A DNA stretch of 64,000 nucleotides from Bradyrhizobium sp. Arg816 (lineage in GTDB: Bacteria > Pseudomonadota > Alphaproteobacteria > Rhizobiales > Xanthobacteraceae). The translations under genes and the position numbers were made by a program. This document shows, piece after piece, positions 1 to 8,526 of the stretch (position 1 is its first letter; each line of letters begins with the position of its first letter). The notes beneath the pieces are model-generated. The model saw only the letters and a list, made by a program, of their open reading frames with translations. It was not told where the DNA came from and did no database searches. The stretch is from positions 434,001 to 498,000 of the forward strand of contig NZ_JAPRAQ010000003.1 of the NCBI RefSeq assembly GCF_029989365.1, read 5' to 3'.

Positions 1-1451
1 TCCTCGGCAACACCCCGGACCATCCGGTCAATTTCTTCGGCGCGCTGAAGGCAGGTAGCCGCGTCGCGCATCTCTCCCCGCTCGACGGCGAGATCGCGCT
101 GACGCACAAGGTCTCGGATTCCGGCTCGCGCCTGCTCGTGACCTCCAACCTCGCGGCGCTGCTGCCGACCGCGCTGAAGTTCCTGGAGAAGGGCCTGATC
201 GATCGTCTCGTCGTCTGCGAGGACGACGATTGGGGCAAGGTCGGCACGCCGCAGGCGCCGATCCCCGACGATCCCCGCATCGTCACCTTCAAGAGCTTCG
301 TCGAGGGCGCGGCCGCGCCGGCTGAGTGGCCGTCCGTGACGGTCGACGACGTCGCGCTGCTGCAATATACCGGCGGCACGACCGGCCTGCCCAAGGGCGC
401 GATGCTCACTCACGGCAATCTCACCTCGGCGGTGTCGATCTACGATGTCTGGGGCAAGCCGTCGCGTGAGGCGCGCGGCGACGTCGTCGAGCGCGTGATC
501 TGCGTGCTGCCGCTGTTCCACATCTATGCGCTCACCGTCGTGCTGCTGTCCTCGCTCAGCCGCGGCAATCTGATCTCGCTCCACCAGCGCTTCGATGTCG
601 AGGCGGTGATGCGCGACATCGAGATCAAGCGCGCGACCTATTTCCCGGGCGTGCCGACGATGTGGATCGCGATCGCGGCACTGCCTGATCTCGACAAGCG
701 CGACTTCTCGTCGCTCGCCACCATCGGCTCCGGCGGCGCGCCGCTGCCGGTGGAGGTCGCGAGCTTCTTCGAGCGCAAGGTCGGCAAGAAGCTGCGCAGC
801 GGCTGGGGCATGACCGAGACCTGCTCGCCCGGCACCGGCCACCCGCCGACGGGACCAGACAAGCCGGGGTCGATCGGCCTGATGCTGCCCGGCATCGAGA
901 TGGACGTGGTCTCGCTGGACGATCCGACAAAAGTGCTGCCGCCGGGTGAAGTCGGCGAGATCCGCATCAAGGGCCCGAACGTCACCAAGGGCTACTGGAA
1001 CAAGCCGAAGGGCTCCGCGGAGTCCTTTTCGGACGGCCGCTTCCTTACCGGCGACATCGGCTATGTCGACACCGACGGCTATTTCTTCCTGGTCGACCGC
1101 AAGAAGGACATGATCATCTCCGGCGGCTTCAACGTCTATCCGCAGATGATCGAGCAGGCGATCTACACCATCCCTGGCGTGCACGAGGTGATCGTGCTCG
1201 GGATTCCCGACCCGTATCGCGGCGAGGCCGCCAAGGCCTTCATCAAGCTCAGGCCGGACGCCAAGCCGTTCTCGCTCGACGAGCTGCGCGCACAGCTCGC
1301 CGGCAAGGTCGGCAAGCACGAATTGCCGGCAGCGGTCGAGTTCGTCGACGATCTGCCGCGCACGCCGGTCGGAAAATTGTCGCGCCACGAATTGCGCCAG
1401 CAGCAGAAACCGTCACAATCCACCCAACCCGTATCAGGAGGTCGCTCTTGA
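1..1451 (+). CDS. pimA: Acyl-CoA ligase (AMP-forming), pim-type, 5' truncated by window edge
   Basis: The first complete codon is at base 3 and the frame is open from the left edge, so the N-terminus lies outside the window; 482 residues are visible. The product activates a fatty or dicarboxylic acid to its CoA thioester through an acyl-adenylate. The ANL-superfamily P-loop-like motif [11 protein letters not shown] starts near base 366, the GWGMTE motif near base 802, and the GDIGYVD hinge region near base 1050. The adenylation lysine is in [10 protein letters not shown] close to the C-terminus. It is followed by thiolase and two acyl-CoA dehydrogenases in the order of the Rhodopseudomonas pimelate (pim) operon. 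The family call is firm; the dicarboxylate specificity and gene name rest on context. Confidence 0.85.
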   Translation, partial: LGNTPDHPVNFFGALKAGSRVAHLSPLDGEIALTHKVSDSGSRLLVTSNLAALLPTALKFLEKGLIDRLVVCEDDDWGKVGTPQAPIPDDPRIVTFKSFVEGAAAPAEWPSVTVDDVALLQYTGGTTGLPKGAMLTHGNLTSAVSIYDVWGKPSREARGDVVERVICVLPLFHIYALTVVLLSSLSRGNLISLHQRFDVEAVMRDIEIKRATYFPGVPTMWIAIAALPDLDKRDFSSLATIGSGGAPLPVEVASFFERKVGKKLRSGWGMTETCSPGTGHPPTGPDKPGSIGLMLPGIEMDVVSLDDPTKVLPPGEVGEIRIKGPNVTKGYWNKPKGSAESFSDGRFLTGDIGYVDTDGYFFLVDRKKDMIISGGFNVYPQMIEQAIYTIPGVHEVIVLGIPDPYRGEAAKAFIKLRPDAKPFSLDELRAQLAGKVGKHELPAAVEFVDDLPRTPVGKLSRHELRQQQKPSQSTQPVSGGRS

Positions 1452-2635
1452 CCGACGCCGTCATCGTTTCCACCGCCCGCACGCCGATCGGCAAGGCCTA
1501 TCGCGGCATGCTCAACGCCACCGAGGGCGCAACGCTGCTCGGCCACGCCATCGGCGAGGCCGTCGCCCGCGCCAAGGTCGATCCGAAGGAGGTCGAGGAC
1601 GTCGTGATGGGCGCGGCGCTCCAGCAGGGCGCGACCGGCGGCAACATCGCGCGCAAGGCGCTGCTCCGCGCGGGTCTCCCCGTGACCGTCGCCGGCACCA
1701 CCATCGACCGGCAATGCGCCTCGGGCCTGCAGGCGATCGCGCTCGCCGCGCGCTCGGTGATCTTCGACGGCGTCGAGATCGCGGTCGGCGGCGGCGGCGA
1801 GTCGATCTCGCTGGTTCAGAACGACAAGATGAACGGCTTCCACGCGCAAGATCCCGCGCTGCTCAAGATCAAGGGCGAGGTCTACATGCCCATGATCGAC
1901 ACCGCCGAGATCGTCGCCAAGCGCTACGGCATCTCGCGCGAGAAGCAGGACGAATATTCGCTGGAGAGCCAGCGCCGCACCGCCGCGGCCCAGCAGGGCG
2001 GCAAGTTCAGGGATGAGCTCGCGCCGATCACGACGCAGATGGCGGTCACCGACAAGGCGACCGGCGCCGTCTCGTTCAAGGAGGTGACCTTGTCGCAGGA
2101 CGAGGGCCCGCGCCCCGAGACCACGGCTGAAGGCCTTGCCGGCCTCAAGCCCGTGCGCGGCGAAGGCTTTTCGATCACCGCCGGCAATGCCAGCCAGCTC
2201 TCCGACGGCGCCAGCGCCTCCGTCATCATGAGCGACAAGGAAGCCTCCAAGCGCGGCCTCAAGCCGCTCGGCATCTTCCGCGGCTTCGTCTCCGCCGGCT
2301 GCGAGCCGGACGAGATGGGCATCGGCCCGGTCTTCGCCGTGCCGCGCCTGCTCAAGCGCCACGGCCTCACCGTCGATGACATCGGCCTCTGGGAGCTGAA
2401 CGAAGCCTTCGCGGTGCAGGTGCTGTACTGCCGCGACAAGCTCGGCATCGATCCCGAGAAGATCAACGTCGACGGCGGCGCGATCTCGGTCGGCCATCCC
2501 TACGGCATGTCGGGCGCGCGCCTCACCGGCCACGCCCTGATCGAAGGCCGCCGCCGCAAGGCGAAGTACGCGGTCGTCACCATGTGCGTCGGCGGCGGCA
2601 TGGGCGCGGCGGGACTTTTCGAGGTGTTGCAGTAA
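1448..2635 (+). CDS. pimB: Acetyl-CoA acyltransferase (thiolase)
   Basis: Performs thiolytic cleavage of 3-ketoacyl-CoA, the last step of each beta-oxidation round. It is 395 residues long, as usual for the family. Seen directly: nucleophilic Cys90 in [10 protein letters not shown], the NEAF motif, His350 in GHPYGMSG and the second catalytic Cys380 in [11 protein letters not shown]. The start is TTG at 1448, overlapping the TGA of the upstream ligase by four bases, with a strong AGGAGG ribosome site at about 1437; this favours translational coupling. It is the second gene of the pim-like operon. The pimB name is by synteny with the pimelate degradation cluster. Confidence 0.9.
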   Translation: MTDAVIVSTARTPIGKAYRGMLNATEGATLLGHAIGEAVARAKVDPKEVEDVVMGAALQQGATGGNIARKALLRAGLPVTVAGTTIDRQCASGLQAIALAARSVIFDGVEIAVGGGGESISLVQNDKMNGFHAQDPALLKIKGEVYMPMIDTAEIVAKRYGISREKQDEYSLESQRRTAAAQQGGKFRDELAPITTQMAVTDKATGAVSFKEVTLSQDEGPRPETTAEGLAGLKPVRGEGFSITAGNASQLSDGASASVIMSDKEASKRGLKPLGIFRGFVSAGCEPDEMGIGPVFAVPRLLKRHGLTVDDIGLWELNEAFAVQVLYCRDKLGIDPEKINVDGGAISVGHPYGMSGARLTGHALIEGRRRKAKYAVVTMCVGGGMGAAGLFEVLQ

Positions 2636-2687
2636 TTTCACCGTCGTCCTGACGGCGACGAAACAAAGAAGCTCACAGGAGGATCCG

Positions 2688-3878
2688 ATGGATCTCGCAT
2701 TCACTAGGGAAGAGCAGGCGTTTCGCGAGGAAGTGCGATCATTCTTCCGCGACAACGTGCCGCCGGATACGCGGCGCAAGCTGGTCGAGGGCCGTCACCT
2801 CTCGAAGGACGAGATGGTGACGTGGTGGCGCATCCTCAACAAGAAGGGCTGGGGCGTCAGCCACTGGCCGAAGCAGTATGGCGGGACGGGGTGGACCTCC
2901 GTGCAGCACTACATCTTCAACGAGGAGCTGCAGTCCTATCCGGCGCCGCAGCCGCTCGCCTTCGGCGTCAGCATGGTCGGCCCTGTGATCTACACCTTCG
3001 GCAACGAAGAGCAGAAGAAGCAGTATCTGCCGCGCATCGCCAATGTCGACGACTGGTGGTGCCAGGGCTTCTCCGAGCCCGGCTCCGGCTCCGACCTCGC
3101 TTCGCTCAAGACCAAGGCCGAGCGCAAGGGTGACAAGTGGATCATCAACGGCCAGAAGACCTGGACGACGCTCGCCCAGCACGCCGACATGATCTTCTGC
3201 CTCTGCCGCACCGACCCCTCCGCCAAGAAGCAGATGGGCATCTCCTTCATCGTCTTCAGCATGAAGTCGAAGGGCGTCACCGTGCGTCCGATCCAGACCA
3301 TCGACGGCGGCGTCGAGGTCAACGAAGTGTTCTTCGACGACGTCGAGGTGCCCATCGAGAACCTGATCGGCGAGGAGAACAAGGGCTGGGATTACGCCAA
3401 ATTCCTGCTCGGCAATGAGCGCACCGGCATCGCCCGGGTCGGCGTGTCCAAGGAGCGGCTGCGCCGCATCCGCGATCTCGCCTCCAAGGTCGAATCCGGC
3501 GGCAAGCCGATCATCCAGGATGCGGCGTTCCGCGAGAAGCTGGCGGCGTGCGAGATCGAGCTGAAGGCGCTCGAGTTGACGCAGCTCCGTGTCGTCGCCG
3601 ACGAAGGCAAGCACGGCAAGGGCAAGCCCAATCCGGCGTCCTCGGTGCTGAAGATCAAGGGCTCGGAGATCCAACAGACCACCACCGAATTGCTGATGGA
3701 AGTGATCGGTCCGTTCGCGGCACCCTACGACGTGCACGGCGACGACGGCTCGAACGAAGCCATGGAGTGGACTGCCCAGATCGCGCCAAGCTACTTCAAC
3801 AACCGCAAGGTCTCGATCTACGGCGGCTCCAACGAGATCCAGCGCAACATCATCGCCAAGGCGGTGCTGGGGCTGTGA
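2688..3878 (+). CDS. pimC: Acyl-CoA dehydrogenase, large-subunit type
   Basis: FAD-dependent alpha,beta-dehydrogenation of acyl-CoA, the first oxidation of beta-oxidation. The protein is 396 residues with the usual N-terminal helical domain, the middle beta domain (GFSEPGSGSDLASL around residue 125, contacts for substrate and flavin) and a C-terminal helical domain ending in the family hallmark YGGSNEIQRNIIAKAVLGL. The start is ATG with AGGAGG eight bases upstream. In the pim operon this subunit pairs with the next gene, and the two are probably a heteromeric dehydrogenase; that pairing is inference from gene order. A 182-bp gap with a structured repeat separates it from its partner. Confidence 0.88.
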   Translation: MDLAFTREEQAFREEVRSFFRDNVPPDTRRKLVEGRHLSKDEMVTWWRILNKKGWGVSHWPKQYGGTGWTSVQHYIFNEELQSYPAPQPLAFGVSMVGPVIYTFGNEEQKKQYLPRIANVDDWWCQGFSEPGSGSDLASLKTKAERKGDKWIINGQKTWTTLAQHADMIFCLCRTDPSAKKQMGISFIVFSMKSKGVTVRPIQTIDGGVEVNEVFFDDVEVPIENLIGEENKGWDYAKFLLGNERTGIARVGVSKERLRRIRDLASKVESGGKPIIQDAAFREKLAACEIELKALELTQLRVVADEGKHGKGKPNPASSVLKIKGSEIQQTTTELLMEVIGPFAAPYDVHGDDGSNEAMEWTAQIAPSYFNNRKVSIYGGSNEIQRNIIAKAVLGL

Positions 3879-3888
3879 GTCGACAATG

Positions 3889-4012
3889 ACGGTGTCGTCC
3901 GCCGCCTTGTGCGCAGTTGCGCACTGGGGCGGGGGACCCAGTACGCCGCGGCGGTCGCGAGTACGGCAGGCGGCTGCGTTTACTGGATCCCCGCTTTCGC
4001 GGGGATGACGTC
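3889..4012. repeat. Cloverleaf-like palindromic repeat, copy 1 (between pimC and pimD)
   Basis: Three hairpins lie inside an outer imperfect stem: a 6-bp stem at 3909-3924, a central long stem whose arms lie near 3935-3944 and 3981-3990 with one mismatch, and a 6-bp GC stem at 3989-4004, closed by GTCGTCC/GGATGAC. The same architecture recurs at 5228-5332. It sits inside an apparent operon and would be transcribed with it. Confidence 0.7.
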
Positions 4013-4060
4013 TGAGGGTGAGGCGACGGTAGGGCAATTCCCGCCGATTTGGAGAGAGAC

Positions 4061-5203
4061 ATGGATTTTGATCTGAACGAGGAGCAGCGGCTTCTCAAGG
4101 ACAGCATCGACGGCCTGCTGACCGATTCCTATGATTTCGAGAGCCGCAAGAAGTACATGAAGGAGAAGGGCGGCTGGAGCCAGGCCGTCTGGGGCAAGCT
4201 CGCCGAGCAGGGTCTGCTCGGCCTGCCCTTCGCGGAGGCCGATGGCGGCTTCGGCGGCGGCGGCGTCGAGACCATGATCGTGATGGAAGCGCTCGGCAAG
4301 GCGCTGGTGCTCGAGCCGTATCTCGCAACGGTCGTGATCGGCGGCGGCTTCCTGCGCCACGCCGGCTCCGATGCGCAGAAGGCCGCGCACCTGCCCGGGA
4401 TCATCGACGGCAGCAAGACGTTGGCGTTCGCCCAGCTCGAGAAGAACTCGCGCTACGATCTCTTCGACGTCTCGACGACCGCGAAGAAGAAGGGCGACGG
4501 CTGGGTCATCGACGGCGAAAAATTCGTCGTGCTGAACGGCGAGAACGCCGAGACCCTGATCGTCACCGCGCGCACCAAGGGTGACCGCCGCGACAAGTCC
4601 GGCATCGGCGTGTTCCTGGTGCCGGCGAATGCCAAGGGCGTGACCAAGAAGTCGTACCCGACTCAGGACGGCCTGCACGCCGCCGACATCACCTTCACCG
4701 GTGTCGAGGTCGGTGCCGATGCAGTCCTCGGCAATCCCGACGACGGCCTCGCGCTGATCGAGCGCGTGGTCGATGAAGCCCGCATCGCACTCTGCGCCGA
4801 AGCGGTCGGCCTGATGGATGAGTCGCTCAAGACCACGGTCGAGTACATCAAGACGCGAAAACAGTTCGGCGTTGCGATCGGCTCGTTCCAGTCGTTGCAG
4901 CACCGCGCCTCCGACATGTTCGTCGCTGCCGAGCAGGCCCGTTCGATGTCGATGTTCGCGACCATGGCCGGCGATTTCGAGGACGCCAAGGAGCGCTCCA
5001 ACGCCATCGCCGCGGCCAAGGTGCAGATCGGCAAGTCGCTGAAGTTCGTCGGACAGCAGGCGATCCAGCTCCACGGCGGCATCGGCATGACCATGGAGGC
5101 GAAGATCGGCCACTACTTCAAGCGGCTCACCATGATCGAGAACAGCTTTGGCGACACCGATTACCACCAGCGCCGCGTCGCGGATGGGAGTGGGTTGATC
5201 TGA
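4061..5203 (+). CDS. pimD: Acyl-CoA dehydrogenase, small-subunit type
   Basis: A second FAD-dependent acyl-CoA dehydrogenase, 380 residues, only distantly similar to the preceding one. It has the N-terminal DFDLNEEQRLLKDSI helix, a middle domain, and the HGGIGMTMEAKIGHYFKRL motif near the C-terminus that replaces the YGGSNEI hallmark of its partner. ATG 4061 is preferred over an in-frame TTG at 4049 because GGAGAGAG lies immediately upstream of it at 4051. With the preceding gene it matches the pimC/pimD pair of the pimelate cluster, likely acting as one heteromeric enzyme on medium-chain dicarboxyl-CoA or acyl-CoA; the substrate is inferred. Confidence 0.86.
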   Translation: MDFDLNEEQRLLKDSIDGLLTDSYDFESRKKYMKEKGGWSQAVWGKLAEQGLLGLPFAEADGGFGGGGVETMIVMEALGKALVLEPYLATVVIGGGFLRHAGSDAQKAAHLPGIIDGSKTLAFAQLEKNSRYDLFDVSTTAKKKGDGWVIDGEKFVVLNGENAETLIVTARTKGDRRDKSGIGVFLVPANAKGVTKKSYPTQDGLHAADITFTGVEVGADAVLGNPDDGLALIERVVDEARIALCAEAVGLMDESLKTTVEYIKTRKQFGVAIGSFQSLQHRASDMFVAAEQARSMSMFATMAGDFEDAKERSNAIAAAKVQIGKSLKFVGQQAIQLHGGIGMTMEAKIGHYFKRLTMIENSFGDTDYHQRRVADGSGLI

Positions 5204-5227
5204 GTTGATCTAAGCCACGCGAAGACT

Positions 5228-5332
5228 GTCATGCCCCGGCTTGACCGGGGCATCCAGTACTCCGCGGCGGTAGTTCGTTCACGCAACTTCAGCCGCGGAG
5301 TACTGGATCGCCCGATCGAGTCGGGCGATGAC
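5228..5332. repeat. Cloverleaf-like palindromic repeat, copy 2
   Basis: The central stem has perfect 17-bp arms at 5252-5268 and 5292-5308. It is flanked by two smaller hairpins, 5233-5251 and 5309-5327, and enclosed by TGTCAT/ATGAC ends. It has the same three-hairpin plan as 3889-4012 and lies between pimD and the SDR gene. Confidence 0.75.
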
Positions 5333-5366
5333 ATCGAGTAAATGGAATCAGCGGAGCCCAACAACA

Positions 5367-6140
5367 ATGAAGAACACCCCGTTCGATCTCACCGGCAAGG
5401 TCGCAATCGTCACCGGCTCCAGCCGCGGCATCGGCCGCTCCTCGGCGGAGCTGCTCGCAAAACTCGGCGCCAAGGTCGTGGTGTCATCGCGGAAAGCGGA
5501 CGCCTGCAAGGAGGTCGCCGACGGCATCGTTGCTGCCGGCGGCGATGCCACCGTCATTCCCTGCAACATCGCGCGCAAGACCGAGGTCGAGGCGCTGATC
5601 GCGGGCACGATCAAGCACTACGGCAAGATCGATATCCTGGTCTGCAACGCCGCCGTGAATCCGTATTACGGCCCGCTGCTCGACATCACCGACGAGGCCT
5701 TCGACAAGATCATGGGCAGCAACGTCAAGAGCAACATCTGGCTCTCCGCGCTGGCGATCCCGCAGATGGCCGAGCGCGGCAACGGCTCCGTCGTCATCAT
5801 CTCCTCGATCGGCGGCTTGCGCGGCTCCACCGTGATCGGCGCCTACGGCATCTCCAAGGCCGCCGACTTCGCGCTGTGCCGCTCGCTCGCCGGCGAATGG
5901 GGCCCGAAGGGCGTTCGCGTCAACTGCATCGCGCCCGGCCTCGTCAAGACCGATTTCGCCCGCGCGCTGTGGGAAGACGAAGCCAACCTCAAGCGCCGCA
6001 CCGCCACCACGCCCCTTCGCCGCATCGGCGAACCCGACGAAATCGCCGGCGCCGTCGCCTACCTCGCCTCCGACGCGTCGAGCTTCATGACCGGCCAGAC
6101 CATCGTCATCGACGGCGGCGTCACCACGGCGGCGGTGTAG
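5367..6140 (+). CDS. Short-chain dehydrogenase/reductase (SDR) family oxidoreductase
   Basis: NAD(P)-dependent oxidoreductase of the classical SDR fold, 257 residues from ATG 5367. Seen: the nucleotide-binding TGSSRGIG at residues 16-23, the NAAV motif, the catalytic Tyr160 and Lys164 in YGISK, the PG motif after the active site, and the C-terminal GQTIVIDGG. An upstream in-frame ATG at 5328 lies inside the repeat and is rejected. It follows the pim-like genes on the same strand after a 163-bp gap holding a repeat, so it may serve the same acyl-CoA pathway (for example a 3-hydroxyacyl or 3-oxoacyl step). The substrate cannot be told from sequence. Confidence 0.85.
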   Translation: MKNTPFDLTGKVAIVTGSSRGIGRSSAELLAKLGAKVVVSSRKADACKEVADGIVAAGGDATVIPCNIARKTEVEALIAGTIKHYGKIDILVCNAAVNPYYGPLLDITDEAFDKIMGSNVKSNIWLSALAIPQMAERGNGSVVIISSIGGLRGSTVIGAYGISKAADFALCRSLAGEWGPKGVRVNCIAPGLVKTDFARALWEDEANLKRRTATTPLRRIGEPDEIAGAVAYLASDASSFMTGQTIVIDGGVTTAAV

Positions 6141-6177
6141 CTCTCACTTGCAATTGTATTGAAGTGGCGCTTCACTT

Positions 6178-6233
6178 CACCCTCCCCTGGAGGGGGAGGG
6201 TCGCTCGCGCACAGCGCGAGCGGGGTGGGGTGA
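6178..6233. repeat. Half copy of the ~160-bp G-rich palindromic element, left of DUF559 gene
   Basis: This is a single forward arm: a CCCTCCCCTGGAGGGGGAGGG-like palindrome, then a GCGC hairpin, then CGGGGTGGGGTG. The matching inverted arm seen in the complete elements is absent here. The copy ends 10 bp before the start of the DUF559 gene and is in the same orientation as the arm at 6650. Confidence 0.8.
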
Positions 6234-6243
6234 AGCCACAAAA

Positions 6244-6636
6244 ATGGTCTCAACATTAATCCGACGCGCTGCCGCGAAGAAGCTTCGGGCGAACACAACG
6301 CCGCACGAACGAATGTTGTGGCGTGCCCTCAAAGAGCTTCCGATCGAAGGTTCACACTTCCGCCGCCAAGCGCCGATCGGTCCTTACATCGTCGACTTCT
6401 TCTGCCCGGCCAAACACCTCATCATCGAACTCGACGGCGGACACCACAACGAAGATGAGACGGCCGCGCGAGACAGCACGCGGCAGAGCTGGCTCGAGAA
6501 CGAAGGCTATCGCGTCATCCGATTCTGGAATTCGGAGATCAACAGCGATCTGACCGCCGTGCTCGAACGGATCTATGCCGAGCTGTACGGATCGCGAGAG
6601 GCAGAAACGATCCGATTGAAACATCGACGCAAGTAG
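6244..6636 (+). CDS. DUF559 domain protein, Vsr-like endonuclease fold
   Basis: A 130-residue protein that is essentially one DUF559 domain, a small PD-(D/E)XK/Vsr-related nuclease-like family of unknown cellular role. Seen: TPHERMLWRALK near residue 20, FRRQAPIGPYIVDFFCP around 41-55, the acidic LIIELDGGHH around 60, and YRVIRFWNSEI near 88; the conserved D, E and H residues fit a nuclease core. It is monocistronic, bounded on both sides by copies of the same palindromic repeat (6178-6233 and 6650-6704 in the same orientation). This suggests a link between the protein and the repeat; see findings. The function is not established. Confidence 0.8.
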   Translation: MVSTLIRRAAAKKLRANTTPHERMLWRALKELPIEGSHFRRQAPIGPYIVDFFCPAKHLIIELDGGHHNEDETAARDSTRQSWLENEGYRVIRFWNSEINSDLTAVLERIYAELYGSREAETIRLKHRRK

Positions 6637-6649
6637 AAGTTCGCTATCT

Positions 6650-6810
6650 TACCCTCCCCTGGAGGGGGAGGGTCGATCGCGCGTAGCGCGAGCGGGGTGG
6701 GGTGATCTCTCCGCATGGGCACCGCGCGATGCGGAAAGACTGTCACCCCACCCCGTCTCACATTCCGCTGCGCTTCATGTGAGCCGACCCTCCCCCTCCA
6801 GGGGAGGGTA
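6650..6810. repeat. Complete ~160-bp palindromic element, copy A
   Basis: The forward arm (6650-6704) and inverted arm (about 6744-6810) each carry the GGAGGGGGAGGG palindrome at the outer end and the GGGGTGGGG/CCCCACCCC block inside, around a ~40-bp centre that itself contains ATCTCTCC and GCGGAAAGAC. The two inner arm hairpins differ (GCGC type on the left, CATTCCGC type on the right), giving the element a polarity. It is 161 bp long. Confidence 0.85.
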
Positions 6811-6899
6811 AGCGAGACCAACCTTGACCTTCCCGCCCTAATCCGCTCCCTTTGGCGCGACACAATGACCCCTCTCAGGGAAACGCCAAGGTAGCTTCC

Positions 6900-8405
6900 A
6901 TGTCTTTCGTCCTCGCCATCGACCAGGGCACCACCTCATCGCGCGCCATCGTTTTTCGCAGTGACATCTCGATTGCCGCCCGCGCGCAGCAGGAGTTTCC
7001 GCAGCATTTTCCGGCCTCGGGCTGGGTCGAGCACGAGCCGGAGGACATCTGGACCTCGACCGTGACGGTCTGCCGCGACGCGATCGAGCAGGCCGGCATC
7101 ACCGCAAAGGACATCGCCGCGATCGGCATCACCAACCAGCGCGAGACCACCGTGGTGTGGGATCGCGCCACGGGACAAGCCGTGCACCGCGCCATCGTCT
7201 GGCAGGACCGCCGCACCGCCGACATCTGCGCGAAACTCAAGGCCGACGGCCGCGAGCCCGTGATCTCGCAAAAGACCGGCCTGATCATCGATCCCTATTT
7301 CTCCGGCACCAAGGTCGCCTGGATCCTCGATCACGTTCCCGGCGCGCGGGCGCGTGCCGCGCGCGGCGAATTGATGTTCGGCACCATCGACTGCTATCTG
7401 CTCTGGCGCCTCACCGGCGGCAAGGTGCACGCCACCGACGCCACCAACGCCTCGCGCACGCTGCTGTTCAACATCCACACCGGCCAGTGGGACGACGAGC
7501 TCTTGGAGATCATCGGCGTGCCGCGCTCGATGCTGCCTGAGGTGAAGGATTCCTCCGCCCGCTTCGGCGAGAGCGTGCCTGACCTCTTTGGCGGCGCCAT
7601 CGCGATCTCAGGCATCGCGGGTGACCAGCAGGCCGCGACGATCGGACAAGCCTGCTTCCGCCCGGGCATGATGAAGTCGACCTACGGCACCGGCTGCTTT
7701 GCGCTGCTCAACACCGGCACGACGCCCGTCGTCTCCAAGAACAAGCTGCTCACCACCGTCGCCTATCAGCTCGAGGGCAAGCGCACCTACGCGCTCGAAG
7801 GCTCGATCTTCGTTGCGGGTTCGGCGGTGCAGTGGCTGCGCGACGGCCTCGGCATCATCAAGCACGCCGCCGAGACCGGACCGCTCGCTGATCAATCCGA
7901 CTCCATGCAGAGCGTCTATCTGGTTCCGGCCTTCGTCGGCATGGGCGCGCCCTACTGGAATCCGCGCGTGCGCGGTGCGCTGTTCGGCCTCACCCGCAAC
8001 ACCGGCCCCGCCGAGCTCGCGCACGCCGCGCTGGAGAGCGTGTGTTACCAGACCTTCGACCTCTGGGCCGCGATGCGCGCGGACTGGCCGAGTTCGGAAG
8101 TCGCGAGCGTCGTGCTGCGTGTCGACGGCGGCATGACCGCCTCCGACTGGACCATGCAGCGCCTCGCCGATCTCTTGGACGCACCGGTCGATCGCCCCGC
8201 GATCCAGGAGACCACGGCGTTGGGCGCGGCCTATCTCGCCGGCCTCCAGGCCGGCGTCTATCCCGAGCCGACGAAGTTCGCCGACAATTGGCGCCTCGAG
8301 CATCGCTTCAAGCCGAACATGAGCCAGGCGACGCGCGAGCGGAAGCTTGCGGGCTGGGCGAGGGCGGTGAAGGGCGTGCTCGCGAGTGACGAGGGAGAGG
8401 GATAG
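6900..8405 (+). CDS. glpK: Glycerol kinase
   Basis: Phosphorylates glycerol with ATP to sn-glycerol 3-phosphate in the cytoplasm. It is 501 residues, the normal length for GlpK, from ATG 6900; an in-frame upstream ATG at 6852 would add 16 residues unlike the family. The FGGY-kinase fold is evident: ATP-binding loop [12 protein letters not shown] at residues 7-18, [20 protein letters not shown], the GIAGDQQAA motif and the second FGGY signature near [15 protein letters not shown]. No glpF or glpD neighbour is present, so it looks monocistronic, and it is followed by an inverted repeat that could help terminate transcription. Confidence 0.95.
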   Translation: MSFVLAIDQGTTSSRAIVFRSDISIAARAQQEFPQHFPASGWVEHEPEDIWTSTVTVCRDAIEQAGITAKDIAAIGITNQRETTVVWDRATGQAVHRAIVWQDRRTADICAKLKADGREPVISQKTGLIIDPYFSGTKVAWILDHVPGARARAARGELMFGTIDCYLLWRLTGGKVHATDATNASRTLLFNIHTGQWDDELLEIIGVPRSMLPEVKDSSARFGESVPDLFGGAIAISGIAGDQQAATIGQACFRPGMMKSTYGTGCFALLNTGTTPVVSKNKLLTTVAYQLEGKRTYALEGSIFVAGSAVQWLRDGLGIIKHAAETGPLADQSDSMQSVYLVPAFVGMGAPYWNPRVRGALFGLTRNTGPAELAHAALESVCYQTFDLWAAMRADWPSSEVASVVLRVDGGMTASDWTMQRLADLLDAPVDRPAIQETTALGAAYLAGLQAGVYPEPTKFADNWRLEHRFKPNMSQATRERKLAGWARAVKGVLASDEGEG

Positions 8406-8414
8406 GCGGATGTC

Positions 8415-8497
8415 GTAGCCCGGATGGAGCGAAGCGCAATCCGGGGTTTTCTCCACGAGCAATATTCCCGGATTACGCTTCGCTCCATCCGGGCTAC
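8415..8497. repeat. Inverted repeat, GTAGCCCGGATG family
   Basis: The arms at 8415-8446 and 8467-8497 are near-perfect reverse complements of about 30 bp around a 20-bp loop. A truncated end of the same family (GTAGCCCGGATG) is at 14823-14834, directly beside another repeat. It lies between glpK and the acylase gene and can fold in RNA. Confidence 0.8.
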
Positions 8498-8526
8498 GGA
8501 CAAAATAACAACAACGGGAGAAGACA

